Below, one piece after another: positions 1 through 8,648 of a DNA stretch of 64,000 nucleotides. This stretch comes from Bacillota bacterium (lineage in GTDB: Bacteria > Bacillota > Clostridia > Christensenellales > Christensenellaceae), in assembly GCA_023408315.1 (NCBI GenBank), contig JAEYKI010000013.1:104926-168925 (forward strand). The letters run 5' to 3'. Below the pieces are notes generated by a model. That model was given only the letters and a program-made list of their open reading frames with translations, did no database searches and was not told where the DNA came from. Each line of letters opens with the position of its first letter. The stretch's first letter is position 1. The position numbers were made by a program, and so were the translations under genes.

Positions 1-169
1 AAAAAAAACCGATACTGGGAATCTCCATCTTCATTTGCTTTGTGATGATATAACCCATGCAAAGAAGCACGGCAATAGCCAAGTGGTGTTTGTAAAGCAA
101 GGATCCGGTTGCTTTGGCTGCGGCTGGCCTGTTTTCATACAATGTAGTCTGGCCGGGCCATTGGTTCAT
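1..169 (-). CDS. N-terminus of a membrane protein, cut by the window edge
   Basis: The frame opens with ATG at 169, sharing the ATGA junction with the stop of the next glycosyltransferase gene, so it is the following gene of the same operon. About 56 residues are visible: a polar start (MNQWPGQTTLYENRPAAAK) followed by a hydrophobic stretch (HHLAIAVLLCMGYIITK) that looks like a first transmembrane helix. In polysaccharide clusters this position often holds a Wzy-type polymerase, O-antigen ligase or flippase, but too little is visible to decide. The gene itself is well supported by the overlap; its identity is not. Confidence 0.6.
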   Translation of the reverse strand, partial: MNQWPGQTTLYENRPAAAKATGSLLYKHHLAIAVLLCMGYIITKQMKMEIPSIGFF

Positions 170-1278
170 GCGGCGCCTCCCTCTCTGGCGATGGACGGCT
201 TACAGGATCCCTCTATAATGCGCAGCAATTCAAGGGTGTTGTTGGAAGCGTCATACCTGTCCAGTATGTTTTTTCTGGCTTCCATCCCCATTTGGGCCGC
301 TTCAGCGGGATGCCGGATCATCCAAAGAATCGCGGCATTCATGGCGTCCGCGTTCCCGGCAGGCACAAGCAATCCGTTTTTTCCGTTTGCAATCAGTTCG
401 GCAGGGCCTGTGGGGCAGTCTGTTGCTATGCAGGGCAGCCCGGCGGCCATTGCCTCCATCAGAGCGTTTGGAAACCCCTCCGCGTCCGAAGATAAAACAA
501 ACAGGTCTGCCTCCAAAAGAGCCTCCGCTATACGGTCTGTTTTGCCGCACAACCTGACGCGTCCCCCAAGCCCCAGCTTGCCTATCAGCTCGTCCAACTC
601 CCAAAAAAGGGAACCTTCCCCGTATACACGCAAATATATTTTTTCATCTGCCGCTGCCTGCGCAAATGCCACAAGCAGCATTTCATAGTTCTTTTGTTTT
701 TCCAGGCGGCCCACTGCAATCAGGTTCCTGATCTTTGTTTCTTTGTATATTTTCTGCGATACCGTAAAATCAGGTGAAACAGGATTGGGCAGCACAACCA
801 TTCTTTTTTGCAGTCCTTTTGAAAATTGCTTTAGCTGGCTTTCCGTCTGCACAATGCAGCGTTTGGATAAACGCAGCGCAATGCGGCGCAAAAGTCCCCA
901 TTTAAGCCCCAGGGGCTCGTATTTCGGATCAATGCGCACGGTTTCCACGATCCGGGCGTGCAGCCCGATATTTGACAGCATCATCAAAATGCCCGCGTAG
1001 GAAACAAACGGAAGCACAACGTCCGGCTTCAGTTCCTTAAGAACCCTTCTGATGCCCATTATTTTGCCCAGACCGCCAAGTCGGGCATACGCTCCTTCGT
1101 TTGCGGCCACGGTATGCAGATTTACCTGTCCGCTGAGCGCGTATTCGTTTTGGACCCTGTAAAACGCCAGCAGATGAATATCTCCGCCCAGTTCCGCCAG
1201 CCCGCTTGCCCATATGGACACAACGCGTTCCGCACCTCCGCCGGATAAAAAAGGAACGACAAATAGAATTTTCGCCAT
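166..1278 (-). CDS. GT4 glycosyltransferase
   Basis: A 370-residue GT-B fold glycosyltransferase of the GT4 group, expected to add a sugar from a nucleotide donor to a lipid-linked repeat unit on the inner face of the membrane. The N-terminal loop SGGGAERVV (residues 12-20) is typical of the acceptor domain. The C-terminal donor domain has GRLEKQKNYEMLL and the E-x7-E motif in EGFPNALMEAMAAGLP. These resemble PglH/PglJ-type enzymes that build amino-sugar glycans, but the donor cannot be read from sequence. An AGGAG site lies 6 bases before ATG 1278. It is the third of three GT4 genes in a row. Confidence 0.9.
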   Translation of the reverse strand: MAKILFVVPFLSGGGAERVVSIWASGLAELGGDIHLLAFYRVQNEYALSGQVNLHTVAANEGAYARLGGLGKIMGIRRVLKELKPDVVLPFVSYAGILMMLSNIGLHARIVETVRIDPKYEPLGLKWGLLRRIALRLSKRCIVQTESQLKQFSKGLQKRMVVLPNPVSPDFTVSQKIYKETKIRNLIAVGRLEKQKNYEMLLVAFAQAAADEKIYLRVYGEGSLFWELDELIGKLGLGGRVRLCGKTDRIAEALLEADLFVLSSDAEGFPNALMEAMAAGLPCIATDCPTGPAELIANGKNGLLVPAGNADAMNAAILWMIRHPAEAAQMGMEARKNILDRYDASNNTLELLRIIEGSCKPSIAREGGAA

Positions 1279-1297
1279 GCGTGTCTCCTGTGATTTT

Positions 1298-2344
1298 TTA
1301 TATGGAATAAAACTTTATTATCTGGTCTCTGTATTCGGATATCCGGATATATGCCTCGGCTTTCTTTTGCGCAGCCACAGACATCCGGCGCCTCTTCTCC
1401 CCGTCCATAATGAGTATACCTATACAGTCTGCCAGCTCTTCGTCTGCCTCTGCCAAAAAACCGTTTTCGCAATCCTCCACCAGGTCGGCCAGCCCGTCCA
1501 CGGGGGTAGATACAATCGGAACGCCCAGTATCATGGCTTCCAGCGCGCACATGGGAGTACCTTCATAGCGGGAGGTCATCACCATTACTTTTGCGTTTTT
1601 AAGTATTGCCATGGGATTCTCTAAAAACCCCAAAAAAGTTACATTGTCTGCCAGGCCCATTTCTTTGGCCAGGCACCGCGTGCTTTCAAACAACTCGCCG
1701 TCTCCGATAACCGCAGCCCGCATACAGGGATTTTTATCCGCTGCAAGCCGCAGCACCCTAAGCAGCTTCTCCGGATTTTTTGGATAACTCATCCTTCCCA
1801 AAAAAACAACGTCATAGGCTTCCGCCGGCCCCCGCCCGGCCTTCTCCATCACCTGCTTTGGGTTCAGCGTGTTATATAAAACAGCGCTCTTGCGGGATAT
1901 TTGCCGGGTGAACCTGTAACTTTCAAACGAAGACCTGGAAACCCATATGATCCGTCCAAACCGGGAAGAACAAGCCAGATAGGCCAGCGTTCTTGCGTTC
2001 AACTTCCTCATTTTGCTGTTGTTCCCATGCATATGCGAGATTACTTTTGCCCTGCCGCCCACAATGGAAGCGATGACGCTTGCCCTCATATCGTGCGCAT
2101 GGATGATATCCGGTTTATATGCCTGCACAACGCGATGCGCTTCTTTTAAGGTCAGCTTTTTCATAGGGCGAAAGGGAATACCCCGTTTGGCAAGCGCTTC
2201 ACGTATCTGCCCGTCCATGCTGCTGTACGCCATTTCATAATCCCAATCCCGGAGCATCTCAAATATCTGGCATACCACGTTCTCCGCGCCCGAAAAGCGG
2301 TCGCTTTCCAGCAGATGCAGCACCTTTAGTTTTCCCTTCTCCAT
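1298..2344 (-). CDS. GT4 glycosyltransferase
   Basis: A 348-residue GT4-family glycosyltransferase, second of three adjacent ones. Residues 8-22 (LLESDRFSGAENVV) form the N-terminal glycine-rich loop region. The donor-binding half carries GRMSYPKNPEKLLRVL and the E-x7-E motif EGTPMCALEAMILGVP, both standard for the family. It probably extends the lipid-linked oligosaccharide started by the phosphoglycosyl transferase encoded upstream. Sugar and linkage are not predictable. Spacing to its neighbours is 19 and 33 bases, consistent with one transcript. Confidence 0.9.
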   Translation of the reverse strand: MEKGKLKVLHLLESDRFSGAENVVCQIFEMLRDWDYEMAYSSMDGQIREALAKRGIPFRPMKKLTLKEAHRVVQAYKPDIIHAHDMRASVIASIVGGRAKVISHMHGNNSKMRKLNARTLAYLACSSRFGRIIWVSRSSFESYRFTRQISRKSAVLYNTLNPKQVMEKAGRGPAEAYDVVFLGRMSYPKNPEKLLRVLRLAADKNPCMRAAVIGDGELFESTRCLAKEMGLADNVTFLGFLENPMAILKNAKVMVMTSRYEGTPMCALEAMILGVPIVSTPVDGLADLVEDCENGFLAEADEELADCIGILIMDGEKRRRMSVAAQKKAEAYIRISEYRDQIIKFYSI

Positions 2345-2377
2345 ATTGCCTTATCGCCGCCTCCCATGCGCCGGGTG

Positions 2378-3535
2378 TCAGGCCAGCTCCTGCCCGTAAA
2401 TCTCCGCTATTCTGGCTCTTACCTTGTCAATATCAAAATCCTGCACTCTCTTTTTGTTGGCAAGTCCCATTTCTTTCCGCAAGTCCGCATCTTCCGCCAG
2501 TGTGCGGATGGCCCTGCAAAATCCTGCGATGTCATTTGGAGCGCACAAAAATCCCCCGGCGTTTTCCGCCAACAAGTCCGTGTTGCCACGTATTCTGGAG
2601 GCAACGCAGGGCAGCCCGCTGGCCATTGCCTCCATCAGGCTGCGGGGCAAACCTTCCTGAAAAGATGTAAACAAAAAAATATCCGCTGCCTTAAGCAACC
2701 CCGCCACATCCCCCCTGTGGCCCAAAAAATGAACCTGATCCTGTATATTCAGTTTGTGTGCCAGCTTTTCCAGTTCCGTCAGCCTGGGGCCTGTCCCGCA
2801 GATATAAAAGTGCAGCCGGGGGTTGCCGGCCTGCGCTATGGACTTTATGGAAGCCTCGTAATTTTTCCGGCGCACCAGGTCTCCCGCGGCAATCAGCATG
2901 ATGTCATCCTCTTTTAACCCAAGGCAACCCCTGGTGTTTTTTCTGCCGGGCGCGTACTCCCTAAACCGGCTTGTGTCTATTCCCACACCCGGAATATAAT
3001 ATACCCTTCCATTGTTTCTTAATCTTAATTTTAAAGCCGCAGCGTAGTCTTCCCGGTTCATCGTAATAATAGCGTCCGTATAGCGGGCCAGCCACATTTC
3101 CACCCATTTATACAGCGTATTGTTAATAAGGGGCGCTCCTCCGTAAAAATGGAATCCATGTACGGTGTAGATAATCTTGCCCACCCTGGCTTTGTTCCCG
3201 CATATGCGCCCAAGCACGCCTCCAATGGGCGTGTTGCAGTGTATTACATCAATACGTTCTCTTTTTAATAATGCCAATAAATTTTTATATGCAATGATAT
3301 TGTTTTTAATATCCGTCACGCTGCGGAAAATATTGGCGTTATAGAATTGAATGCCATAGCCGCTTGTAAGCCTGCCGGCATACGTTCTGTTAACACCCAT
3401 GTACACACGGTAGTCCATTGCAATCGCCGCCTCTACGCATGGCAGGCTGCAGTTGTCCAGCCGCACTTCCTCCAGGCTGTCCATTTCGCTTGCACAGGGC
3501 CGTGTACTGTTGTCTATATACAGGAATTTTTTCAT
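2378..3535 (-). CDS. GT4 glycosyltransferase, EpsD-like
   Basis: A 385-residue GT4 glycosyltransferase. The N-terminal half has IDVIHCNTPIGGVLGRI and HGFHFYGGAPLIN followed by AIITMNREDYAAA, a pattern shared with EpsD-type enzymes of Gram-positive exopolysaccharide clusters. The C-terminal half has the E-x7-E motif EGLPRSLMEAMASGLP. It overlaps the preceding ATP-grasp gene by the four bases ATGA (3532-3535), implying translational coupling. It is likely the first GT4 to act on the primed lipid carrier; that order is inferred from gene order only. Confidence 0.9.
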   Translation of the reverse strand: MKKFLYIDNSTRPCASEMDSLEEVRLDNCSLPCVEAAIAMDYRVYMGVNRTYAGRLTSGYGIQFYNANIFRSVTDIKNNIIAYKNLLALLKRERIDVIHCNTPIGGVLGRICGNKARVGKIIYTVHGFHFYGGAPLINNTLYKWVEMWLARYTDAIITMNREDYAAALKLRLRNNGRVYYIPGVGIDTSRFREYAPGRKNTRGCLGLKEDDIMLIAAGDLVRRKNYEASIKSIAQAGNPRLHFYICGTGPRLTELEKLAHKLNIQDQVHFLGHRGDVAGLLKAADIFLFTSFQEGLPRSLMEAMASGLPCVASRIRGNTDLLAENAGGFLCAPNDIAGFCRAIRTLAEDADLRKEMGLANKKRVQDFDIDKVRARIAEIYGQELA

Positions 3536-4746
3536 AAAACTTTCCCCTGCGCTTCAATTTCAATCCGGATGCGGGCAAGCGCATTTTTGCAGGCCTTTAC
3601 CGCGGCCGCGGCATTTTTGGATTGCGCAATCACAAAGCCAACCCTGTCCGAGCTGCTGTTGATTTCCGGAGCTGTCTCCCCAATGGCTTTTACAAATGTT
3701 ATCTGCCGAACGGCAGGGCTTTTTTTTGCTGTCTCCACGTTTTGGATATCCATTATTTTGCCGGGCGGCGTATTAAAATACCGGATAGCGGCGCCTGCGC
3801 GCTTATTTATTTTAAAATCGGGCTTCTCACCCAGCGCAATCTGGATGCAGCATTTCACCATGTCTGTTCCGGTGGAGAGCGGAACCAGGTGCGAGGTAAT
3901 ATAATCGCCCCCCAGCCTTGCACCAAGCTCCACAACCTTGGGTCCCGCTTTTGTCGCTATAATTTCCACATGCGCAGGGCCGTTGTCAATCCCCAGCGCC
4001 AGAACAGCGTTTGCCGCAACTTCTTTGATCCGCCCCAATATACCGGCAGCCAGCCGGGAAGGCTGGGAGTGCCCCATTTCCACAAACCTTGGCGGGCCCG
4101 AAGTGAGCTTGTCCGTAACGGCAATAATATGCACGGCCCCGTTTTCGCTGATTGTTTCCACGCTTACCTCCGGGCCCTCCATAAACTCTTCCACAATAAT
4201 CTCCCCGTTGCCGGAACTTTTTTTACTGTAATCGTAAGCGTATTTGGCCAGTTCCCTGTCATTGGGGTCGGATATCTTAAAAACGCCCCGGCTGCCCGAA
4301 TTGTCAGCCGGTTTTACAATGCATGCGGTTTTAAACCGCTGCATAATTGTTTGATATTCCCGGAAATCTTCCGCCCCAAAAAATGCGGGAACGGGTACAT
4401 TGTGTTCCTTTAAACATTGCCGCATTAAAATTTTGTTTGTGGCCCGCAGGGCGGTTTCTTCGCTGATGCCGGCCAAATGCAATTCTGCCGCCGCCAATGC
4501 AACCGCGCGCATAGGCCTGTCGCTCGCGGCTGTCATAATACCGTCAATGCCGAATTGCCGGGCAGCCTCTGTGATGCGCGGCGTATCAATTGTGCTGAAA
4601 AAAAGGCATATGTCTGCATACTTAAACCCCACCGCGTTACTGTCCTTGTCAACGGCTATCACGGTAATCCCCATCTCTTTTGCCTTGCATATTGCCGGAA
4701 GTTGCAGGGTGCTGGCCCCCAATATCATAATTTTTTTTGATTGCAT
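3532..4746 (-). CDS. ATP-grasp domain ligase
   Basis: A 404-residue protein with an N-terminal Rossmann-like preATP-grasp domain (KIMILGASTLQLPAICKAKE, residues 5-24) followed by the ATP-grasp fold, as in carbamoyl-phosphate synthase and carboxylate-amine ligases. Features include DNSGSRGVFKIS in the nucleotide-binding region, EEFMEGPEVSVETI, and ELGARLGGDYI near the metal-binding end. Such enzymes join a carboxylate to an amine through an acyl phosphate. Inside an exopolysaccharide operon next to a sugar aminotransferase it could attach an amino or carboxylic acid to an amino sugar. The substrate is unknown. Confidence 0.85.
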   Translation of the reverse strand: MQSKKIMILGASTLQLPAICKAKEMGITVIAVDKDSNAVGFKYADICLFFSTIDTPRITEAARQFGIDGIMTAASDRPMRAVALAAAELHLAGISEETALRATNKILMRQCLKEHNVPVPAFFGAEDFREYQTIMQRFKTACIVKPADNSGSRGVFKISDPNDRELAKYAYDYSKKSSGNGEIIVEEFMEGPEVSVETISENGAVHIIAVTDKLTSGPPRFVEMGHSQPSRLAAGILGRIKEVAANAVLALGIDNGPAHVEIIATKAGPKVVELGARLGGDYITSHLVPLSTGTDMVKCCIQIALGEKPDFKINKRAGAAIRYFNTPPGKIMDIQNVETAKKSPAVRQITFVKAIGETAPEINSSSDRVGFVIAQSKNAAAAVKACKNALARIRIEIEAQGKVL

Positions 4747-4764
4747 TTGCGTTTGCCTTCTTAT

Positions 4765-5376
4765 CTATGCCTCGCCAAAATGCTTGATCTTGGCAGTATA
4801 CACGTTTTCCTTTAAGAACACCACTTTCGCCGTTCTGAAAAACAGCTTACAGTCCAGCAGAAAACAAATATTCTGCACATAAAAAACATCGTTGTCGTAC
4901 TTCTGGCTGGCGGTAATGGAATTTCTGTAATACGCCTGGCTGTAGCCAGTCACTCCCGGCCTTGGCTCCAGCTTAAGCTTCTGTGCATCCGTATACGCAT
5001 TAATGTCTTCGGGCAAATCGGGCCTTGGGCCTATCACGCTCATCTCTCCCTTTATGATGTTGATAAGCTGGGGGGTCTCGTCCAGGCTGGTCTTTCTCAA
5101 ATGCCTGCCTATCTTGGTAAGCCTGTCGTCGTTTTCTCCGCTGTATGTGGATCCGTCCGCCACACGGATATCCGGCGAACCCACTTTCATGGTGCGGAAT
5201 TTATACATGTGGAATACCTTTCCGTCCTTCCCCAAACGCGGCGTAACATAAAAAACCGGCCCTTTGTCTTCAAAATGAATCATCGGTCCCACAATTGCCA
5301 GAATCACCAGCCAAAAAGGAAAGCCCACAAAAAATAGGATCACATCCAGAACTCTTTTCCAAACCCTTACATACAT
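4765..5376 (-). CDS. Small phosphoglycosyl transferase (bacterial sugar transferase)
   Basis: A 203-residue monotopic phosphoglycosyl transferase, close to the length of the minimal PglC type. A re-entrant membrane helix lies near residues 8-33 (RVLDVILFFVGFPFWLVIL). The catalytic core has YKFRTMK, the Asp-Glu pair in SLDETPQL and SVIGPRPDLPED, ending with PGVTGYSQAY. It transfers a sugar phosphate from a UDP-sugar to undecaprenyl phosphate and so primes repeat-unit synthesis. It overlaps the aminotransferase gene by 10 bases, suggesting that the product of that enzyme, an amino sugar, may be its substrate. Confidence 0.92.
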   Translation of the reverse strand: MYVRVWKRVLDVILFFVGFPFWLVILAIVGPMIHFEDKGPVFYVTPRLGKDGKVFHMYKFRTMKVGSPDIRVADGSTYSGENDDRLTKIGRHLRKTSLDETPQLINIIKGEMSVIGPRPDLPEDINAYTDAQKLKLEPRPGVTGYSQAYYRNSITASQKYDNDVFYVQNICFLLDCKLFFRTAKVVFLKENVYTAKIKHFGEA

Positions 5377-6581
5377 GCTATATCCCTCGTTTTCAGTATT
5401 TTAAAAACGGTATCAATTACAAAATCGTTCTCTGCATCCGTCATCCCGCTGTATACGGGCAGAGATACCTCATTGCGGTACATGGCGTAGGCATTGGGAA
5501 AATCCGCTATGTCAAACCCCATATTTTTATAAGCGGAATGCATGGGCAGGGGTTTATAATGCACATTAGCGGCTACTCCGCGTTCCGCCAGCTCGCGTAT
5601 CAATTCGTCCCTGCATTTCTCGTCTTTTCCGGGCAGGCGCAGCATGTACAGATGCCCGCTGGATGCATATTCATCTCCGTAATGTGTAAGGGTTTCCACA
5701 TCCAGGGTTCCAAACGCCCCATTGTAGGCTTCTATAATCCGCCGCCTTTTCAGCAGCGTCTGCGGATACCTGGATAGTTGCGAAAGCCCGAGAGCGGCCA
5801 TCATGTCCGTCATGTTACATTTATATCCGGGCAGGGTGATGTCGTACACCCAATGCCCCGCCAGAGATTTTTCGAGCGCGTCCTTGTTCTGCCCGTGCAG
5901 GGATAAAAGCATAAACTGGGTATAAATAAAGCCGTCCGGAACCCCTGGGAGCGTGCGCCACGTAACCGCTCCGCCCTCCGCCGTCGTCAAATTTTTTACC
6001 GCGTGAAAAGAAAAGCAGGTAAAATCTGCTATGCTCCCCACAGGCTTCCCCTTGTATGCCGCTCCCAGCGCATGCGCAGCGTCCGCAATCAATACCGGCC
6101 TTTCAAAGCAGGACTGCACAACGCTCCGTGGCCTGAACAAATGCTTTTTTTGCTCCAGCGCCGCAAAAAGCCCGTCATAACCGCAGGGCACCCCGGCAAT
6201 ATCCACCGCTATTACGGCCTTGGTTCTTTTGGTTATTGCATCCAGAACATGCTGTGCAGAAAGATGGTAACTCCCTTTATCGGTATCCACCAAAATGGTC
6301 TTGGCTCCCACATGCTGAACCACGCTGGCGGTTGCCGTATATGTATACGCGCTGGTAATCACCTCGTCCCCCGAACCTATCCCTAAAAACCGCAGCGTCA
6401 ATTCCAGCGCGGCTGTCGCAGAATTCAGGCATACGGTTTGATTGGTTGCGCAAAACCGGGAAAGCTGCCTTTCAAATTCTTTTGTTTTGGGTCCCGTTGT
6501 AATCCATCCAGACTTCAGCACGTCCACAACGGCGTCTATATCTGCCTGCGTTATGTCGGGCGGCGAAAAAGGTATGTTCAT
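5367..6581 (-). CDS. DegT/DnrJ/EryC1/StrS-family sugar aminotransferase
   Basis: A 404-residue PLP-dependent aminotransferase that converts a nucleotide keto-sugar to an amino sugar, using glutamate as the usual donor. The N-terminus (VLKSGWITTGPKTKEFE) and the cofactor residues Asp167 in IADAAHALGA and the PLP lysine Lys196 in HAVKNLTTAEGG are all present. The family makes 4-amino-4,6-dideoxy or 3-amino sugars; no partner dehydratase or acetyltransferase is visible here, so these may lie beyond the left edge or elsewhere. It is translationally coupled to the downstream phosphoglycosyl transferase. Confidence 0.93.
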   Translation of the reverse strand: MNIPFSPPDITQADIDAVVDVLKSGWITTGPKTKEFERQLSRFCATNQTVCLNSATAALELTLRFLGIGSGDEVITSAYTYTATASVVQHVGAKTILVDTDKGSYHLSAQHVLDAITKRTKAVIAVDIAGVPCGYDGLFAALEQKKHLFRPRSVVQSCFERPVLIADAAHALGAAYKGKPVGSIADFTCFSFHAVKNLTTAEGGAVTWRTLPGVPDGFIYTQFMLLSLHGQNKDALEKSLAGHWVYDITLPGYKCNMTDMMAALGLSQLSRYPQTLLKRRRIIEAYNGAFGTLDVETLTHYGDEYASSGHLYMLRLPGKDEKCRDELIRELAERGVAANVHYKPLPMHSAYKNMGFDIADFPNAYAMYRNEVSLPVYSGMTDAENDFVIDTVFKILKTRDIACM

Positions 6582-6640
6582 TTTTTCTCCTTTTTATGTT
6601 GTATGCTTATCAATTTTATAAAAGTACACGGCCCGAATAT

Positions 6641-7690
6641 TCATTGTTTCACCAAATATCCAATCCTGCTTTTTACGTCGTTTGTATCCGCAATGTAATA
6701 GCACAGCCCGTTTATATACTTGTATTCCCCATCGATCACCTTGTAATCCAGGTCGTCCAGATCAAAATTGTCCAGTACCCCGGCAAGAGCGATGATTTGC
6801 TGCAGGTTCAGATTTGTTTTTACATACTGCGTGTACAGGTTGAACAGGGCCACCGCCGAATGGACCGCTCCCTTGTTTTTAATCTCTTTGATCATGCTGA
6901 ATAAAAATTCCTCGTGATGACGCGCACGCGCAATATCCCCCCCAATGTCATATCTGTTCTGCAAAAACTTGTCGCAGTTTTCACTATTTATGGTAACGGT
7001 TTCTCCCTTCTTCCCAAGCCCGGGAAAATTAACGTCCAGCGTTATAGGGATTCCCCCCAGTTCGTCTGCCAGTTTGGGCGCGTTGTCCAGATCGACAGAC
7101 ACATAATAAGAGACCGGCACGTTGACGCCGGAGGCGTTCGTCAAAAAATCGTGCACTGCAAGCATTTCGTTCTGCGCCCCAAATTTGGGGCCGTATCCGT
7201 ATTGGTATGCAGAATTAATCTTTGTCAGTTGTGTGGAAGTCGCGTTCCCGTTATCGTCCAAATGGTACGCATATGTTCGCGTATCCCGCGGAATGGTTGT
7301 GAGTGCAATGGTGCTTTTATCAAGATTAAGCGTGCACAGCATCAGCATATCGCTCCTCCACCCCATATTCAGTTCCATTGTTTTTTGGCTGGAGTCAATG
7401 CCCATCAACAAAATATGAATCACATTCTGGTTTTCAAATTCGCCGGTTGGGCTTGGAGCGCTTTGCGTAACCACTTTCTGCTGTGCCTGCTGCTGGTTGT
7501 CATCCACCACCGCTACCTGGTCCGGCACTTTTATCTGTGCCTGGGGAGAGGCGGTTTGGGCCGAAAACGCGTTCCGGGGACTGGACCAGGATAAATAAAC
7601 AAATGCTGCGCCAATGGCCAGCGCACAAGCGGCAGAAACTAAAATGATGATCCGCACTTTTTTTGAACTTTTCTTCTTTATCTCTTCCAT
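6641..7690 (-). CDS. LCP-family (LytR-CpsA-Psr) glycopolymer attachment enzyme
   Basis: A 349-residue LCP protein: a short Lys-rich cytoplasmic tail, one transmembrane segment at about 12-33, a low-complexity Gln/Ala linker, then the extracellular LCP domain from about residue 88. Motifs include ILLMGIDSS, GWRSDMLMLCTL and TTIPRDTRTY, with the Arg/Asp residues that bind the polyprenyl pyrophosphate head. The enzyme moves finished glycopolymers from the lipid carrier to peptidoglycan, arguing that this polysaccharide is wall-anchored. It is the first structural gene after the NusG-like regulator; GAGG lies 6 bases before ATG 7690. Confidence 0.92.
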   Translation of the reverse strand: MEEIKKKSSKKVRIIILVSAACALAIGAAFVYLSWSSPRNAFSAQTASPQAQIKVPDQVAVVDDNQQQAQQKVVTQSAPSPTGEFENQNVIHILLMGIDSSQKTMELNMGWRSDMLMLCTLNLDKSTIALTTIPRDTRTYAYHLDDNGNATSTQLTKINSAYQYGYGPKFGAQNEMLAVHDFLTNASGVNVPVSYYVSVDLDNAPKLADELGGIPITLDVNFPGLGKKGETVTINSENCDKFLQNRYDIGGDIARARHHEEFLFSMIKEIKNKGAVHSAVALFNLYTQYVKTNLNLQQIIALAGVLDNFDLDDLDYKVIDGEYKYINGLCYYIADTNDVKSRIGYLVKQ

Positions 7691-7720
7691 AAATATCCTC
7701 TAAAATGGCATAGCTCCGCC

Positions 7721-7748
7721 CATCCGCTTTTCTTAACAAAAGCAGATG
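7721..7748 (-). promoter_or_regulatory. Stem-loop in the leader between NusG-like gene and LCP gene
   Basis: On the minus-strand RNA an imperfect 11-bp stem (CATCtGCTTTT paired with AAAAGCgGATG, one mismatch) encloses a short loop, 31 bases before the LCP start. There is no U-tract, so it is not a simple terminator. LoaP-type antiterminators act through a leader hairpin, so this is a candidate recruitment element. The role is inference. Confidence 0.4.
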
Positions 7749-7822
7749 GTACTCCTTTTTATAACACCATCCAAACATAAACCGCGCCGAAACAGCGGCC
7801 TGGCAGAATGGTTTTGTAATGG

Positions 7823-8326
7823 CTAAATTGCAGACAAAATATTGGCGCTGAGCGAAATTTCCCGCTCCACGCCGTCAAACCATATCCGCATCCACACACG
7901 CTGCTTCCTTTGATCCAGCCTTACAATCGTACCTTCGCATTCCGCCAGCGGGCCGGATATCACTTTTACTTCCTTGCCTTCGCACAGTATATCGGAAACG
8001 CCTATAACGCCCCGGTTTCCATAGATAAAATTTGCATACGCAAGATCGCCGCCTTTCAGCTCGTATTCCCCGCCCGGGTAGCAAAGCAGCCCTATAACGT
8101 TGTCAACGGGCCGCAGCATGGAGGGCCTTACACATTCATCCGAAAAAATCATGACATAACCCGGCAGCAGAGGTTTGCGGGTTTGGTTTACAACCCCGCG
8201 CTTGCGTTCCTTCAGTATCCGCACAGGAGCAATGGCGCAGATACCCGCGGCGCAATACAGTCTGTTAATCTGCATCGCCGCCTTTTCTTCTAACGTCGTT
8301 TTGCAAAAAGCACAATAAGCCAACAT
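7823..8326 (-). CDS. NusG paralog / LoaP-like transcription antiterminator
   Basis: A 167-residue specialised NusG family protein. The N-terminal NGN domain runs to about residue 105, with KPLLPGYVMIFSDE matching the conserved PGYV core. The C-terminal KOW domain begins at VKVISGPLAECEGTIVRLD. Unlike housekeeping NusG it begins with a Cys-rich MLAYCAFCKT segment and heads an exopolysaccharide operon, as LoaP, UpxY and RfaH relatives do. It should load onto RNA polymerase in the leader and keep it transcribing through the long downstream operon. UpxY and LoaP cannot be separated by sequence reading alone. Confidence 0.85.
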   Translation of the reverse strand: MLAYCAFCKTTLEEKAAMQINRLYCAAGICAIAPVRILKERKRGVVNQTRKPLLPGYVMIFSDECVRPSMLRPVDNVIGLLCYPGGEYELKGGDLAYANFIYGNRGVIGVSDILCEGKEVKVISGPLAECEGTIVRLDQRKQRVWMRIWFDGVEREISLSANILSAI

Positions 8327-8648
8327 ATTCTTCTTTTTTTCCCCACTTTTTTACGCTGGATTTATATTTGCAATGCAAACCTGTTTGATGCGGCCCCAAT
8401 CATTTTGATAACGTTTGCTTAAATCCGGCTCGTTTTTCATTAGCACGAATACAAATATTGTGTACTGTAACAAAGTATAGAAGTTGAAAGTTAAAAATCT
8501 TGTCGATGCAACGCACCGGATAGATTAAAAAAATTAAAATAAATATTCTTTTTTGTTGAAACTGCATTTTTGTGTATTATTATATTGTTTTTTAATTAAA
8601 CCGGTTTCTTTTTATCAAATAAAACCGGTATGACCTTTTATTTTAGCT
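8327..8648 (-). promoter_or_regulatory. Intergenic region: inverted repeat and candidate promoter before the NusG-like gene
   Basis: A 322-base AT-rich gap without a gene. An inverted repeat, ACCGGTTT (8600-8607) and AAACCGGT (8622-8629), lies just after the upstream sugar transferase. On the minus strand it is followed at 8579-8584 by a perfect TATAAT. No good -35 box stands 16-18 bases before this -10; the position is occupied by the repeat arm. The repeat could therefore be an operator for an activator, or the weak terminator of the preceding gene. The remaining 245 bases would form a long leader in which nothing recognisable was seen. Confidence 0.4.

Noticed and set aside
7785..7805. Second small hairpin (GCCG/CGGC) in the leader before the LCP gene
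   Set aside because: Only four pairs with a six-base loop; too weak to report as a feature.
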